Origin: Monoplex corrugatus
Taxonomy: Eukaryota > Mollusca > Gastropoda > Littorinimorpha > Ranellidae
Direction of reading: 5' to 3'
Length of the DNA: 64,000 nucleotides
Assembly: GCA_030674185.1 (NCBI GenBank)
Contig: JAPXFY010000015.1
Coordinates: 18,822,989-18,886,988 of the forward strand
Program-made: the position numbers and the translations under genes
In this document: piece after piece, positions 52,091 through 64,000 of the stretch
Position numbering within the stretch: the stretch's first letter is position 1
How the letters are laid out: each line of letters opens with the position of its first letter
The notes under the pieces: model-generated
Seen by the model: the letters and a program-made list of their open reading frames with translations, nothing else
Told to the model about the DNA's origin: nothing
The model's database searches: none

Positions 52091-53195
52091 CTAAATAAAC
52101 TGCTAAACTTATAGACAACCAGTAGATGATAATGTTGACAGATGACATTTGTAGAAAACCAGTCTTGACGTATTGTCTTCGATGTATGTATATAATGTGT
52201 AAATGTTGTTTCTCTGACTGGTTAAACCTATACTATACAGGCAACATATTTTGCTGTATTGTCTGCCATAATTTGCGTACTTTGGTGGGAAGCTAATATT
52301 GGAGAAAATGTAGAAAAATTGTACAAGATTTTAGTAAGAACATAAAAGCTGAATTCAGAATAAGTCTGGAAAAAAAGGAAGAGACAACTGAAAGGAGAGA
52401 AAGGAGCAGAAATGAAGATGCTGGGGAAAAAAAAAGGAATTCCAGAAGAGGGAGAAATTCTTTTTAAATGAAAACAGATATTGGTATGTCTGGAGTGACG
52501 GTGGTGGTGATGGAGAGTGTACTAATTACATAACAAATCCATTGTAGAGGGGAAAATATACAAACAAACAACAACAAAAACCATTGTACACTGATATTAT
52601 CAGTCATTCTTTTATTCCACAAGTTTTTGTCTTCTCATTCTGAATTTTTTTTTCCCCTCACCCCATTACCGCTCGCCCACTGACGTCTTTCACAAGGCTG
52701 TCAAGACTGTCTTCTGCTAAGCCAACATTTATCAAGATTGTCCTCTGAACAGGTCGATCCAGGATTGTGCCTGTTGTGGAGACAAGTTTTCTGTTTAGGA
52801 TGACACTATTATCGCTGCTTGCCCAGCATTTAGACATGGATGGTGTGTGTAGTAGTGAACATTATGATTATGTCTGTGCCCACCCTGACTGAGCAGCTCA
52901 GCACCAGCTGAGCATAGAAATTAGTGTGCTGTAGTAATAAGTGTGCAATAATAATAAGTGTGCATTGGTAAACAATGTTGATAGTCGGTCCATTTGTATT
53001 GTGCAAACAGTCCATGTACCAAGCATGCTCATTGCATTTTACATAGAAAAGAAAAAAGGGGGTGAGGTGGGAGAGGGTTGCCATGTCCATACATTAATGC
53101 AATATAGATGTAGTGACTTCATCTAAAATGAACACAGATTGTAATATAAAATCAGAAATTGATAGTAGTAACACTAGTCCACAAACAAAAAAGAA
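52091..53195. other. No gene recognised
   Basis: AT-rich unique-looking sequence; short frames only. Confidence 0.35.
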
Positions 53196-54671
53196 GAATG
53201 TAAGCAAGTTTTTCTTCTGTTACAACACTTGAAATGCAAAATCCAAAACAAGTGTGAGTGCCCGCGTTCAAGCAAACAGGAACCAAAAAAACATGAAAAA
53301 AGAATAAGAGCGCGTATTTGATATAACAAGACAAGACAGGCGGAAAGTTTTGGCCAACTGGCCTTTGTCAATTGTAAGATCACAAACAAACAAATGCTAG
53401 ATACAAAAATTGGGAGAAAAAGACTGAAACTTCCCTGCTGCTCTGTCCCTTGTGAGAAAAGGAATAAACTGACTAAAATAACATCATAATGTGTTTTTGA
53501 GTAAATATGATGTCAGAGTTGAAGTGAGACGAATTCTGCAATTTGAAAAGTGGTCATCCCATACTAACGTTGTTTTATACTGAAGAGGGTCCAGGGCTAA
53601 AATTAAAAGTATGATGTACTAGTTGAGAGTAGTGTTTGGAATGTAAAGGATCTTACTATTAAATAATGCATAAGAGAAAATATAAGCATATGATCAACTG
53701 AATGGGAAAATGTATTGTCAAGGGGTACAGCTGATGTAAATTATGGACCGTGCCTAGTGCAACGAATCCGGTCTGACCTTGGAATAGGAAGAAAAACATC
53801 CTAAACCGACAGCCAAGGGGCTGAAGGGAAAACCGGAGTCCCAGAGAAAAAACTGGTAGTCAAACATGGCTGGGCCTGTCTTGTGAAAGAAAAATTAAAA
53901 CATTTTGAATAAAGAAAATATATACATATATATACATATATAATGAAATAAAGTAAAGGAAAAAGAAAAAATGAAAAAGGCATATGTGCAGCCGCAAAGC
54001 CAAGACCTCACTGGGATGGGAAACTGGTGATAATATTGTCTATTTCAGTAAATCATCATCAAGGTAAAACATGCATGGACTCAAGGACACATTAAAAGAA
54101 GATTGTATGCATAGATTCATCCAAGCAGTACTTATAAACATAAATTATACATGAAGGACAAGGAAGATAATATCTATACATTCGAGTGAATACACACGCA
54201 CACACATCCACACCAAGGTAAAAGAACTTGCACAAAGAGCCATGTCCAGATAAAAGTACATGAAGTGGCATGATACTGAATCCTGTTGAGGAAATCTTTA
54301 TGGTATGTCATTGAGGCCATGTGGCTTGATTGTTCCAAGTTTATCCGTGAGATGGGATTTTCTGTCTTTCCTATCTATGGTGCTGTTACTGTATAAAAGC
54401 CACAGACCTTTACTCGGATGTTGTTGATTTAGTGGTCCGACTGGTTGGTTCAAAAACACATGATACCATTTTAGTCAGTTTATTCCTTTTCTCACACTGG
54501 ACAGAGCAGCAGGGAAGTTTCATTCTTTTTCTCCTAATTTTTGTGTCTGGTGTTTGTTTGTTTGTGATCTTACGCTTGACAAAGGCCAGTTGGCCAAAAA
54601 TTTGTGCCTCTCTTGTTGTATTAAAAAGGCATTCTTATTCTTTTTTTGTATTTTTTTCTGGTTCTTACTTG

Positions 54672-54680
<9 letters not shown>
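53196..54680 (-). mobile_element. Penelope-like element relic with inverted terminal repeats
   Basis: Two inverted arms of about 230-280 bp (53196-53480 and 54436-54680) share ttatatcaaat / acaagaca, ggccaactggcctttgtca, gatcacaaacaaacaaa and agcagggaagttt words in opposite order. They enclose about 1 kb with a GIY-YIG-type C-terminus on the minus strand. Penelope-like retroelements often have terminal repeats in inverted arrangement, and these can hold hammerhead ribozymes. Most of the RT is missing. Confidence 0.6.
54298..54440 (-). pseudogene. Penelope-like GIY-YIG endonuclease, C-terminal end
   Basis: Ahead of a TAA at 54298-54300, the minus strand encodes KGLWLLYSNSTIDRKDRKSH and LTDKLGTIKPHGLNDIP. 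The L-T-x-x-P-x-GLN ending is characteristic of the GIY-YIG domain of Penelope-like elements. Only about 45 codons are left, so the endonuclease is not functional. Confidence 0.6.
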
Positions 54681-54703
<23 letters not shown>

Positions 54704-54704
54704 C

Positions 54705-54758
<54 letters not shown>

Positions 54759-54769
54759 ACACATACCAC

Positions 54770-54845
<76 letters not shown>
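54674..54845. repeat. (CA)n microsatellite
   Basis: Three CA blocks with AACA/ACCA interruptions, right next to the Penelope-like arm. Confidence 0.95.
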
Positions 54846-54847
<2 letters not shown>

Positions 54848-55069
54848 TATACACAGAGTGAAGGAGAGTACCTGGTCTATATACATTACTGTAGCATAAT
54901 CATAGTCATCAGTGCAGTATAAACAACAGACAAGAACATGAAATCAAAAATAGATAAAGGCACCACTGGTTCACAAAGAGTACGATATGTAAAAAGAAGA
55001 AAAATGTGTAAATCCTCTGGTAAATACAAGTATCATATGCAAACAAACATATGAACACACACGATCGCG

Positions 55070-55228
<159 letters not shown>

Positions 55229-55892
55229 CCTGGTTGCTGCTTTTAAACAAAAACATATCTAAGTTACAACAACAATAGCAGTCACAGTCAGTCTTGATAA
55301 CTGTTATTGCAATTTGAAGACAGAAGACTTGAAGTGTTATAAGTCAATTCTCTTTTCACAAAAGAGTTATTTATCATTTATTTTCATTGAAGGACTAATT
55401 CCTTTGATGCATGCATGTGTGCCCGCTTACGTGTACACACACCTACACAGTAAAGGTTCAAAAAGTCAAATGACTGGCAAACGTGTTTATTCTTCACCAT
55501 TGGTAGTGCGTCCACTTCAAGGTGTCAGCAACAAATCAATCATAGATAAGTTTACCACCTGCCTGCTATGCCCTATGGCACGTCGGGCCATGACACAAAT
55601 AAGTTGGTTTATGCCTGTCCTTGAGTTTGGCCGTCTTTTCAACACTGGTCCATCATCCATGTCAGGTTGTTTTTCTTCTTCTTCATAGTGTGTCACTTTA
55701 TCTTCGCGTCTCTCTTACATTTTACTTCTGGTGTCCAGTGGAGATGAATTTTCATGATCATCAGCATTACTAGTGAGTAATTCTAGAAGAATTGTTAGTG
55801 GTTTTTGAATTCACTGTGGAATTACTTAACGTTTATTTTCAGTAAAAGGCTGTGCGTTAATATTGGAGTTATTGGAATTGTTCCAAGAGGGA
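55229..55892. other. No gene recognised
   Basis: The 124-aa plus frame 55314-55688 has no recognised motif and no splice partner. Confidence 0.3.
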
Positions 55893-56150
55893 CAGCTCTG
55901 TATGTGCTCCACCCAAATCCGCCAACAGTTATCAGATGGATTTCCTGAGCCTGCACAAAACCCTATGTGCTGGTATGGTCTTGAAACGGGGAACATGGGA
56001 GAAGGAACCTATCAAACACTAAGCCGACATCACCAGAATGATGGAAACATTAAGATGGGCAGCAACCAGGCCAGATTTTAATGTTGCAGGCTGGGATTGA
56101 ATTTGAGATATCAGATCTCGAGTCCATGGCTCTACCAATTAGCATGCAAA
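55893..56150 (-). repeat. tRNA-like SINE copy B
   Basis: The minus strand starts gctaattggtagagccatgg (A-box-like), then tctcaaattcaatcccagcc (B-box-like), followed by a body shared with 56-310. Confidence 0.55.
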
Positions 56151-56204
56151 GAGTGTGTCAATCAGGAAGACGTGTATACATACAGAAATACGTGTTAATG
56201 TATG

Positions 56205-56257
56205 TTTACACACACACACACACACGCACATGCACATGCACATGCACATGCACATGC

Positions 56258-56339
<82 letters not shown>

Positions 56340-56360
56340 ACACACACTCACACACACATT
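56205..56360. repeat. (CA)n with GCACAT hexamers
   Basis: Five gcacat units inside a long CA run. Confidence 0.95.
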
Positions 56361-56599
56361 ATGCAACACAGTACAACGCAACATGACATGACATGACACA
56401 ACAAAATACGACACAATCTACGTTTGGGAAATCTGAAAGATTCCTGGTTACTCATACGTTCATATTTGCACTTATGATTGTAATGATAGTGTGAAATGTG
56501 AAATTACTGTTGAAATCATTGACTGTTCTGTCACTTATTTGTAGTCAGCCTAGCTGATGTGTTTGTTTGCTAATTGCCACTGTAAAAGGGCACATGCAA

Positions 56600-57106
<507 letters not shown>

Positions 57107-57287
57107 CTTGAAATTTATTGAGAATAGCAGCAAACAATGACGTATGTGACACAAGGTCAGAGGGGAGAAAACTACTGTTCAGTTCATGGAAATGCAGTTT
57201 TCAGTGTTAGACACTGGTTAAGACATCCAGTTAGTGGTTAAGACATCTGTCACAAGGGTGACTTGGCCTTAAATCACCCAACCATCT
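57107..57287. other. Short spacer
   Basis: Contains an imperfect ctggttaagacatccagt / gtggttaagacatctgtc duplication. Confidence 0.4.
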
Positions 57288-57375
57288 TGATAATAATAAT
57301 AATAAATCACATTTACATAGCGCTATTCTCCCACACACAGGTAAGGACTCATTGCGCTTTACATTAATTAGTTCA
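57288..57375 (-). repeat. LINE tail remnant with (AAT)n
   Basis: gataataataataataaatc, then acatttacatagcgctattc and attgcgctttaca; the same tail type as at 35240 and 47930. Confidence 0.6.
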
Positions 57376-57700
57376 TATACCGTGTGGTGCCATGGATTTG
57401 ACCCCTGGTGGATGGGGAAAAAATGGTGATATTAGAAGAGGATCCAGGAGTCATCACCTGGATGCTGCCCAGTTCTTTGAAGAGTGTAAGGTGTTTAGGG
57501 CTGAAACTTTTGCTTGGGGGGAAGCTCCTCTTCTGAGGACCTTCTGCTGTCCAGCTGTCCCCAGTGTTTTTTGCCACATGTTGTGATGATGATAACTTTT
57601 TCTAGTGACCATATTGACTTCAGTCACCTCTGCAGGTTTTTTGTTTGTTTTGCTTAGTTTTGATCAAACATTTCTGTTTCATAGCTTGTTCATTAGTGAC

Positions 57701-57701
<1 letters not shown>

Positions 57702-57774
<73 letters not shown>

Positions 57775-57880
57775 TGTGTGTGTGAGAGGAATATTAGGTA
57801 TAATGTATACATGTTTATATATATATAGATAAAGATATAGATATATGTATATATATATATATAATATAGAGAACTCAGAA
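57702..57880. repeat. (GT)n and (TA)n microsatellites
   Basis: (GT)n at 57702-57785, and TATAGATA/(TA)n at 57815-57870. Confidence 0.95.
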
Positions 57881-58170
57881 CTCAGAAAATGTTTATTGTA
57901 CATCGGCCTTAGGCCACAATACATGCATGGGAAAGGGGAGGGGAGGAAATCAGGTTTTCTTATACATTCATACAAGTTATACTATCAAACTGCAGTGAAC
58001 TCTGTCACATTGTCCCCTTCTATCGTTTACCGTCACATAAGCTGGGATACATTCATCTTTGCATTTACAGTAGTCCTTTCATTTGTATTCTAGTCCATAT
58101 TCCTTAACTGGCCAGCTAAGAATATTTGTTATTAACCGCATCTATATCATTCATCCAACTGTCAATTTTA
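57881..58170. other. No gene recognised
   Basis: Short frames only. Confidence 0.3.
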
Positions 58171-58960
58171 CAATAACTGGCTATCAGACAAACAAACCAT
58201 TCAATTAGTGCACAGATCTGACGTTTCTTGTACCCTTCAGTGATCATACAGTTGATCAATATATTCAACCACAGCTACTTGACATAAACAATCAATCCAT
58301 CAATCCATCAACCAACCAACCAATCAATTAACCAATCAATCAACTGATTTACCAGTTGATCAATCAAATAATCCGCCATTCAGCCCGTGAATCAACTGAC
58401 AAATCAGCTTTCAATTGACTGGGTCAGATACATCATCCAACTGTACAATCGATATCACTTCAGTAACAATCACTTCACGTAATCACTCCCTCACTCACTC
58501 AATCAATCGATCAATCATTTAACCAGTTAATCAGTCATCCAGTGACTTAATCGACAGGATAACCTAGAATTTAACTGAGTTCAATATATCAATTTGCAAT
58601 CGTTACTTCAAATAACGCGAATCAATCATCCATACATTCCATAATTCAATCACTGATCGATCAATAGCTAAAACCATCAATCTATAAATCGATCAGTCGG
58701 TGAGCCACCCATCACCATCAATTAACAAATTATATAATCATTCCGTTGTCAGCTAATCATGCGTTCAGTTTGTCAATTTATTCATCAGTGAATCTAGACC
58801 AATCAATGGAATTAATGTACAATGAAATGAACCAAGAAATATATGACATAAGAGCAATTCGACCCCCAAACAGTCGGTTAATTGGCAAAAACAGACATTC
58901 ATAATGCCAATCAATTAATCAGACTAATCGCAGATCAGTCACTCATTTACCAAAAGAATT
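58171..58960. repeat. Degenerate ATCA/ATCAACC tetranucleotide tract, about 790 bp
   Basis: Words such as aatcaatc, atcaacc, accaacc, gatcaatc, cagttaatcag and atcaatcg recur at short intervals across the whole stretch. It is far too regular for unique DNA but too diverged for a simple microsatellite. It is purest at 58288-58345 and decays outwards. Confidence 0.7.
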
Positions 58961-59309
58961 GACATTGAGACAATACCAAATGATCATTCAACGCATATTT
59001 AGCACTTCGTGCATCTTTTAGTTCAGAGATAATTCAATCTTCGGCGGTCAGCAATGGTTCAGGCCATAGACTGAATTGAAGGTTATGTATAAACGCACAT
59101 ACACACATACACATCTATATACACGCACACATACATAATCACTCATACATATATGCACACATAGATATATACATATGTATCCACACATATACATAATGTA
59201 GATACTATCACCTATACATGCACATAAGTACACCAACGTCAATGTGAATACACAGGCACATATGCACATGTGTCTCTATATGAGCACCCCTTTCATATTC
59301 AAATAAACA
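58961..59309. other. No gene; CATA/CACA-rich stretch
   Basis: Imperfect acacata repeats at 59095-59190. Nothing else seen. Confidence 0.4.
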
Positions 59310-59377
59310 TTTTTTTTTTCTTTACAATTGAAATTAAGTATTGTCTGAAATTCTAGTGCTAGTATCTACATAACTAT

Positions 59378-60358
59378 TTACTTTTCTTCTCCTTTTAACA
59401 TTTTTTTTCTCCTATTCATGGCGTGGAAAACGTATCTGGATACGCTGTGACTTCGGTGGTTATTTGTTGATTGGAGCAGTATGCACATAGGCATGCTGAC
59501 TAAATCCTTTAAAAATTTCGCCCTGAGGTCAGCGTAAGTGGAACATCTAAATAATAAGTGTTCTTCGTTTTCAGATTCTGTCCTGCAAAATGGACACACC
59601 TTTTCTTGATCAGATTCACTGTATCTATTTATATTATTGTTTAGTGGTAAAACGTTCATCCTTATTTGTGAAAGGGCAACTCTGAAACAGTATATATCAA
59701 TAGAGTCAATGTACTTCTCTTTTTCAAAGATAGTCTTAAATGATCTGTAGCTTTCATACCTATCTCTGTCTCTGAGTGACCCAGACCATTCTTGAATATA
59801 TAAGTCTACAAGTCTCTGTTTAAATACACGCAAAAAGGCTTTTACATCACCAACACCTTGTTGCAGCCACACGATATTAAATCCCGTTTCACACAAAATT
59901 TCCCTTATTTTTGAAGCCCAGCATTCTTTCCCAGTCCTGTCAAGTTCCACTAACATTTGGTAAGCCTTATAAGGTAACCTATTTGGATTCATTTCCAGTA
60001 ATTTAAACCAATATCTAAGACCGGTAGTTGAGGAGTTGACATAAAGAGGATATCTTCCCAAATCCCCATATACCATCTTGTTAGGTGTCCTGACTGGAAC
60101 ACCCAACAGTCTTTTGCACGATACCGAATGTACTTTCTCTATATGCTCGAGTCTGTTAAGTCCCCATATCTCAGAAGAATACAACAAAATAGGTTGAATT
60201 TTTGCATCAAACAACTTGAAGAAAGTTTCTATAGTCATGTCTTTATATTTTTGAAAAATCCTGTTTAATAGCAAAGTTGCTTTTTTACCTTTTGTCACCA
60301 AATGTTCTGTGCCGGCCTTGGTGCTAATCATTGTCGTGAAACTGAACCCAGATAACAA
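59378..60358 (-). pseudogene. LINE ORF2 C-terminal part with CCHC-like finger
   Basis: It continues RT in the next frame: GFSFTTMISTKAGTEHLVTK, KATLLLNRIFQK, FDAKIQPILLYSSEIWGLN, a long helical thumb region, then KVCPFCRTESENEEHLLFRC. That last word is a C-x2-C...H-x4-C finger typical of several LINE clades. It ends at 59378 with MLKGEEK. It makes a 327-codon open frame with no stops. Confidence 0.85.
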
Positions 60359-61150
60359 TATTTACTAACTACTTCCAATTTTGTCCCTTTGTAAAACCAT
60401 TGTTCATGTTGTCCTAAGAAGCCCCCTCTTCTGAAAACCATAACCTTAGTTTTTTCAAGATTAACTTCCAGTTTCATGCTGGCACAGTATGTCTGCAAGA
60501 CTCTTAACTGGTTTTGCAAACCATTTGGTGTTGTTGACAGAAGGGCTACATCATCTGCAAAAAGAAGAATGAATATTTCCATTAAACCTGGCATCAACTG
60601 GATGCCATGTCGCCCCTTTTCATCCATACAATTGGCTAATTGATTTATTAATACCGAAAATAAAGTAGGGCTTAAGACACATCCTTGTCTCACGCCTATG
60701 GGGTTATCGAATATTTCAGATAATTCCCGGTTTGCCTGAATACATGAGCATAATGATTCATACATTGCTTTTAGCGAAACCAAAAACTTCCCTTTTACTC
60801 CTTGATTTTGAATACACTTTAAGAGTTTGTCATGCTGAACCGAATCAAAGGCTTTCTTAAAGTCTACAAAAGCAACATATAGTTTTCTACCTTTCTTGCA
60901 CATAGTTTTCTGAACCATAGCGTACAGACTGAAAATTTGATCCATTGTAGAATATCTTTTCCTAAAACCTGCCTGACTTTCTGATATTAAATTATTGTTT
61001 TCTAACCAAGCATACAATCTAGTATTCAGTATTGATGTGTAACATTTTGAAACAATGCTTAATAACGACACACCCCTGTAATTGTCCACTTTATCAGGAT
61101 CTCCTTTCTTAAATATTGGTATGATAATAGCTTTTGACCAATCTTGAGGA
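60328..61150 (-). pseudogene. LINE reverse transcriptase (palm and fingers)
   Basis: Landmarks in order are QDWSKAIIIPIFKKGDPDKV, NYRGVSLLSIVSKCYTSILN, ESQAGFRKRYSTMDQIFSLY, LYVAFVDFKKAFDSVQHDKL (first catalytic D), GVRQGCVLSPTLFSVLIN, ILLFADDVALLSTTPNGLQN (FADD) and LEVNLEKTKVMVFRRGG. It ends in YCYLGSVSRQ after losing one base at about 60344. The first dozen residues of the open frame come from the GA/TA microsatellite, so the true truncation point is near 61150. Confidence 0.88.
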
Positions 61151-61160
61151 TATATAATAT

Positions 61161-61540
61161 AGAGAGAGAGGGAGAGAGAGAACAATTGTGATTTACGAGG
61201 GTATGAATTATTCAGAGTCTGTATTGGATGTATTTTTGAATATACCTGAACTTGGTTTGTTCTGTTGGGGTGCTTTTGAGTCAGATTTTGTTTGGGTTTG
61301 GTTTGATGATGAGTACAGTTGTACTTTCAGTTTCACTGTCAGATTTTGTTTGGGTTTGGTTTGATGATTAGTACAGTTGTACTTTCACTATTTCTTCTTT
61401 TCCTGCCTTCCTTTGACCTGCTTTCTTGATTTATGATCTTGTCCTTCTACTCCTTTGTCTTTGTTATATTGTGCATGTTATGTTCCTATGCTTCTTCCTT
61501 CATGATGTTCTTCACACCTCTTCTTGTCAGGTTTATTGTG
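61161..61540. repeat. GA-rich tract and a 58-bp tandem duplication
   Basis: (GA)n at 61159-61182. cagattttgtttgggtttgg through agtacagttgtactttca appears twice, at 61281 and 61339. Confidence 0.75.
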
Positions 61541-61641
61541 TGTATGCATGTGTGTGTAAATGTGCGTTTGCGTATTTGTTTGTCTTTCTCTGTGTGTGTG
61601 CGTGTGTCTGTAATATTGTATGTGTCTGTGTATGTCTGTAA

Positions 61642-61706
<65 letters not shown>

Positions 61707-61832
61707 CCTGTATGTATGTGTGTGTGTATGTGTGCACGTATGTGTGTGTGTGTGAATGCACTTGTGTGCACGCATGTGTGAATGTGCAAGTGTGTGTGTG
61801 TGTGTGTAAGTGTGCATGCCTGCATGCTTGCC
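61541..61832. repeat. (TG)n microsatellite
   Basis: Perfect TG at 61643-61704, imperfect on both sides. Confidence 0.95.
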
Positions 61833-62129
61833 TGCACACACTTGAATTGTCTCCAGTTGTGACCATAACATTACAGTCGACTTGTATAGACCAAAATGGC
61901 ATAAGGATATCTCGAAATGATCAACACGGCTTGCAGTTCAAGGCCGTTCTTACCATACAATCTGTCCTTCACCTGGTGACTGAGGTCTCTTGATCAGCAG
62001 TCCTTTATCCAACAATTCTTTATCGGCCAGTGACCAGTCAGTCACATCATGTCCTGTTTATGTGCTGTGCTGTCATCTTTCTCACTCCCAACTTGCCAGC
62101 GTCAGTTTCTGCGTCTTCTTTTGTCTGTT

Positions 62130-62296
62130 ATGTTTGTCTGTCTCAGTGTCTGCCTGCCTGCCTGCCTGCCTGTCTGTTTCTCTTTCTGTTTCTCTGTCTC
62201 TCTCTGTCTGTTTGTCTGTCTGTCTCTCTCTCTCTCTCCCTCTTTCTCTCTTCTCTGTCTCTCCCCTCTCTCTCTTTCTCTTTATTTGTCCGTCTG

Positions 62297-62327
<31 letters not shown>

Positions 62328-62455
62328 ATCTCTATCTCTCCCCCTCTCTCTCTATCTCTCTCCTTCCCCCTTACCATCTCTCTCTCTCTCCCCCTCTCTC
62401 TCTCTCTCTCTTTCCCCCTTACCCTCTCTCCTTCTCTCTCTCTTTCTGCACAGAA
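62130..62455 (+). repeat. Long pyrimidine (CT)n tract
   Basis: About 320 bases almost purely C and T (tctgtctg, cctgcctg and tctctctc words). Such DNA can form a triplex (H-DNA). The serine/leucine-rich frames here are translated CT repeat. Confidence 0.95.
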
Positions 62456-63316
62456 AGGGAAAAGGAAAAGAAATAGGCAACTATGCATAAAGGGAAAGAT
62501 TTGTTATGCTGGAACTGTGCATATTATGAATCTTAATTACTGTAGAAACAGATCTGTTTCTGCAATACTGAGATTTTAATACATGTTTTTCTTTGTCCTG
62601 GGAATGCTGCTCTGCAAAATCCCAAGCATGGCAGTGCTTTTCCACTTCAGTCCTTCCTCATTAGAATGATATCATGAATGTAGATTATTGTGAAATGAAT
62701 GAACAGCAAAATGAAAATTATTGGCACAAGCACATAAACTTATATAATTTACAGTAGATTAATGCTGTAAATTTTGTGTAAGTTTGACAGCTTGGTGTGC
62801 TACAGAACTGTGACGGCCACACACAACAAACATACACTGATATAGTTGTTAAAAAGAACTCTTGCGAGTTTGTTGTGTTGCTCCAGAAATTCAGTACCGA
62901 CATAATATTTTCACATTGAACATCACCACTGCATAGATAGATTTGTTGCGTTAAGAGTTCCAGTGTCAAGCACATAGTTTAATTTAGTTTCCACAGTAAA
63001 GACAAACACAGCATTTTCAAAATTAAAGTGGCAATCTATCATCTGGCTTGCGCTCGCTCATACATGCTCACAGACCGAAGGGGAAAAAAAACATGCGGTC
63101 CATATCACGTTAAGTGTAAGCCTGCGTAGGCCTACTGTAATTTACACCTTATAGAGAGGTGTGAGTAGGGTGGAGACAGATGATGAAGTGACAAACCAAA
63201 TGACAGGGACGTCCAGCCTGGAGGTGCAAACAGCATTGCTATTATAATTAAATTACGTCTCCGTCTTTTCAAGGCCAAGAGTGACAGCAAGCTGACCAGT
63301 TTATCATGTAACAGAG
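62456..63316. other. No gene recognised
   Basis: AT-rich sequence without motifs; the 85-aa minus frame at 62718-62975 has no known domain. Confidence 0.35.
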
Positions 63317-63501
63317 TTAACCCTTTGACTCCTACACCCTATTCAACAACTACAAAAACTTAACCCTTTGATGCCCTCACCCTATCCACCAGCTTTCTGC
63401 AGGATAGGGTGAGGGAATCAAAGGGTGAAGTTTTTTTGTTTCAACGTCATGGCTGACAGTGCAGGATGCTGGTGGACAGGGTGCCGGAGTCAAAGGGTTA
63501 A
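63317..63501. mobile_element. Family P foldback MITE, copy 13
   Basis: Full nested form: outer TTAACCCTTTGACTCCTAC and gccggagtcaaagggttaa; inner ttaaccctttgatgccctca and gggaatcaaagggtgaag around tttctgcagg. TTAA is at both ends. Confidence 0.85.
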
Positions 63502-63988
63502 ACCAAACGCAGCAAATGGCAGAGACATTAGGCAGAGAGCGTAATTAGTATCGCTGTTAATTAATATGCACCTCCATCTGTTCAACAAAAAAAACAACCT
63601 GAGTGAGGGCGGCTGACAAATTAATTGTGAGACAAAATTAAACACAATGTACTGTTAAATCTGTGAATGGAGTCAGCATGAGTTGTAAGCTAATCATCGG
63701 AGGAGGTTAACGTCCAACAGCACAATACTGCCAGATCGCCTGACAAACGTGAATATAAAGCAAAAGCATGATGATGAGGCCAGAATCTCTCGAGTAACAA
63801 GATGTAATAGGGTCTGTAGTTGGAAATCAGTGTAACATCAGCTTTGTTCTTAATATCAGCAGTGAAAAGGTGTGGTCATATGGTTCTCTACCAGAACTGT
63901 TGGGACAAGTCAGAAGGTCATTGGTTTCTGTAGTCATTTAAGGTATGATAGTGTTTACTGAATATCTAGAGTGTGCTCATTCATAGAT
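63502..63988. other. No gene recognised
   Basis: Unique-looking sequence, nothing supported. Confidence 0.35.
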
Positions 63989-64000
63989 TAACCCTTTGGC
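63988..64000. mobile_element. Start of another family P element, cut by the window edge
   Basis: ttaaccctttggc at the very end matches the family P left terminus. Confidence 0.55.

Larger units (their letters stand above)
59310..61160 (-). mobile_element. Non-LTR retrotransposon, 5'-truncated, with A-rich tail
   Basis: A minus-strand LINE whose coding part begins in the RT domain at about 61150 and whose 3' end is the T-run (A-tail) at 59311-59320. The 5' end abuts a tatataatatagagagagag tract. It has one frameshift near 60344; otherwise both frames are open over about 600 codons, so it inserted recently. Confidence 0.85.

Noticed and set aside
62030..62579. Frames of 148-176 aa rich in S, L and C
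   Set aside because: They are a translated (CT)n pyrimidine tract.

Overview
This window looks like nuclear DNA of an animal, most likely a marine mollusc (probably a gastropod, roughly 50% sure). The reasons are spliced genes with GT/AG introns, very long (CA)n/(TG)n tracts, and a dense mix of Tc1, Ty3/gypsy-type, RTE-, CR1/Jockey-like and Penelope-like elements. There are no operons or other bacterial features. Most of the sequence is repeat; the long CVCV/HTHT reading frames are translated microsatellites.

The one confidently identified host gene is AAR2, the U5 snRNP maturation factor that chaperones Prp8. It lies on the minus strand. Four coding exons (43838-43672, 42490-42390, 28393-28297, 24707-23951) join in consistent phase to give 373 aa. 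Intron 2 is about 14 kb and is made largely of repeated modules. A possible non-coding first exon lies near 47.2 kb. Two phase-compatible exons of an unidentified minus-strand gene lie at 20.0-21.1 kb, and a weaker exon candidate lies near 5.5 kb.

Layout: 0-7 kb holds SINE-like repeats, RTE and CR1/L2-like LINE relics and a foldback element. At 7.17-10.46 kb two equal-length (1621 bp) Tc1-like transposons, each with an intact 342-aa DD34E transposase, face each other tail to tail across 56 bp. At 12.5-19.8 kb there is a triple nest: a 44-bp minisatellite holds a 5'-truncated LINE, and the LINE is interrupted by a complete but mutated 4.9-kb Ty3/gypsy-type LTR retrotransposon (LTRs, tRNA-Leu PBS, PPT and a 5-bp target duplication are all visible). 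At 20-44 kb the AAR2 region contains many short repeats. Two of them stand out: a palindromic TTAA-flanked MITE family with TIR CCCTTTGACTCC, and a very short element headed by GTTCA pentamers and flanked by 7-11 bp duplications. At 36.8-39.2 kb a 105-bp tandem repeat is interrupted by a second TTAA element. At 44.8-46.2 kb a TIR element carries BED-finger-like coding remains. At 49.8-53.2 kb the sequence is AT-rich and mostly featureless. At 53.2-54.7 kb a Penelope-like relic has inverted terminal repeats with a hammerhead-like motif. At 54.7-64 kb there are microsatellites, a degenerate ATCA-rich tract and a two-frame LINE (59.3-61.2 kb).

Few of these genes work together. AAR2 acts in splicing, and almost everything else is selfish DNA and its debris. 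The best candidates for something undescribed are the nested palindromic TTAA family, the very short GTTCA-headed element, the Tc1 palindrome, and the minisatellite that abuts both ends of the LINE.
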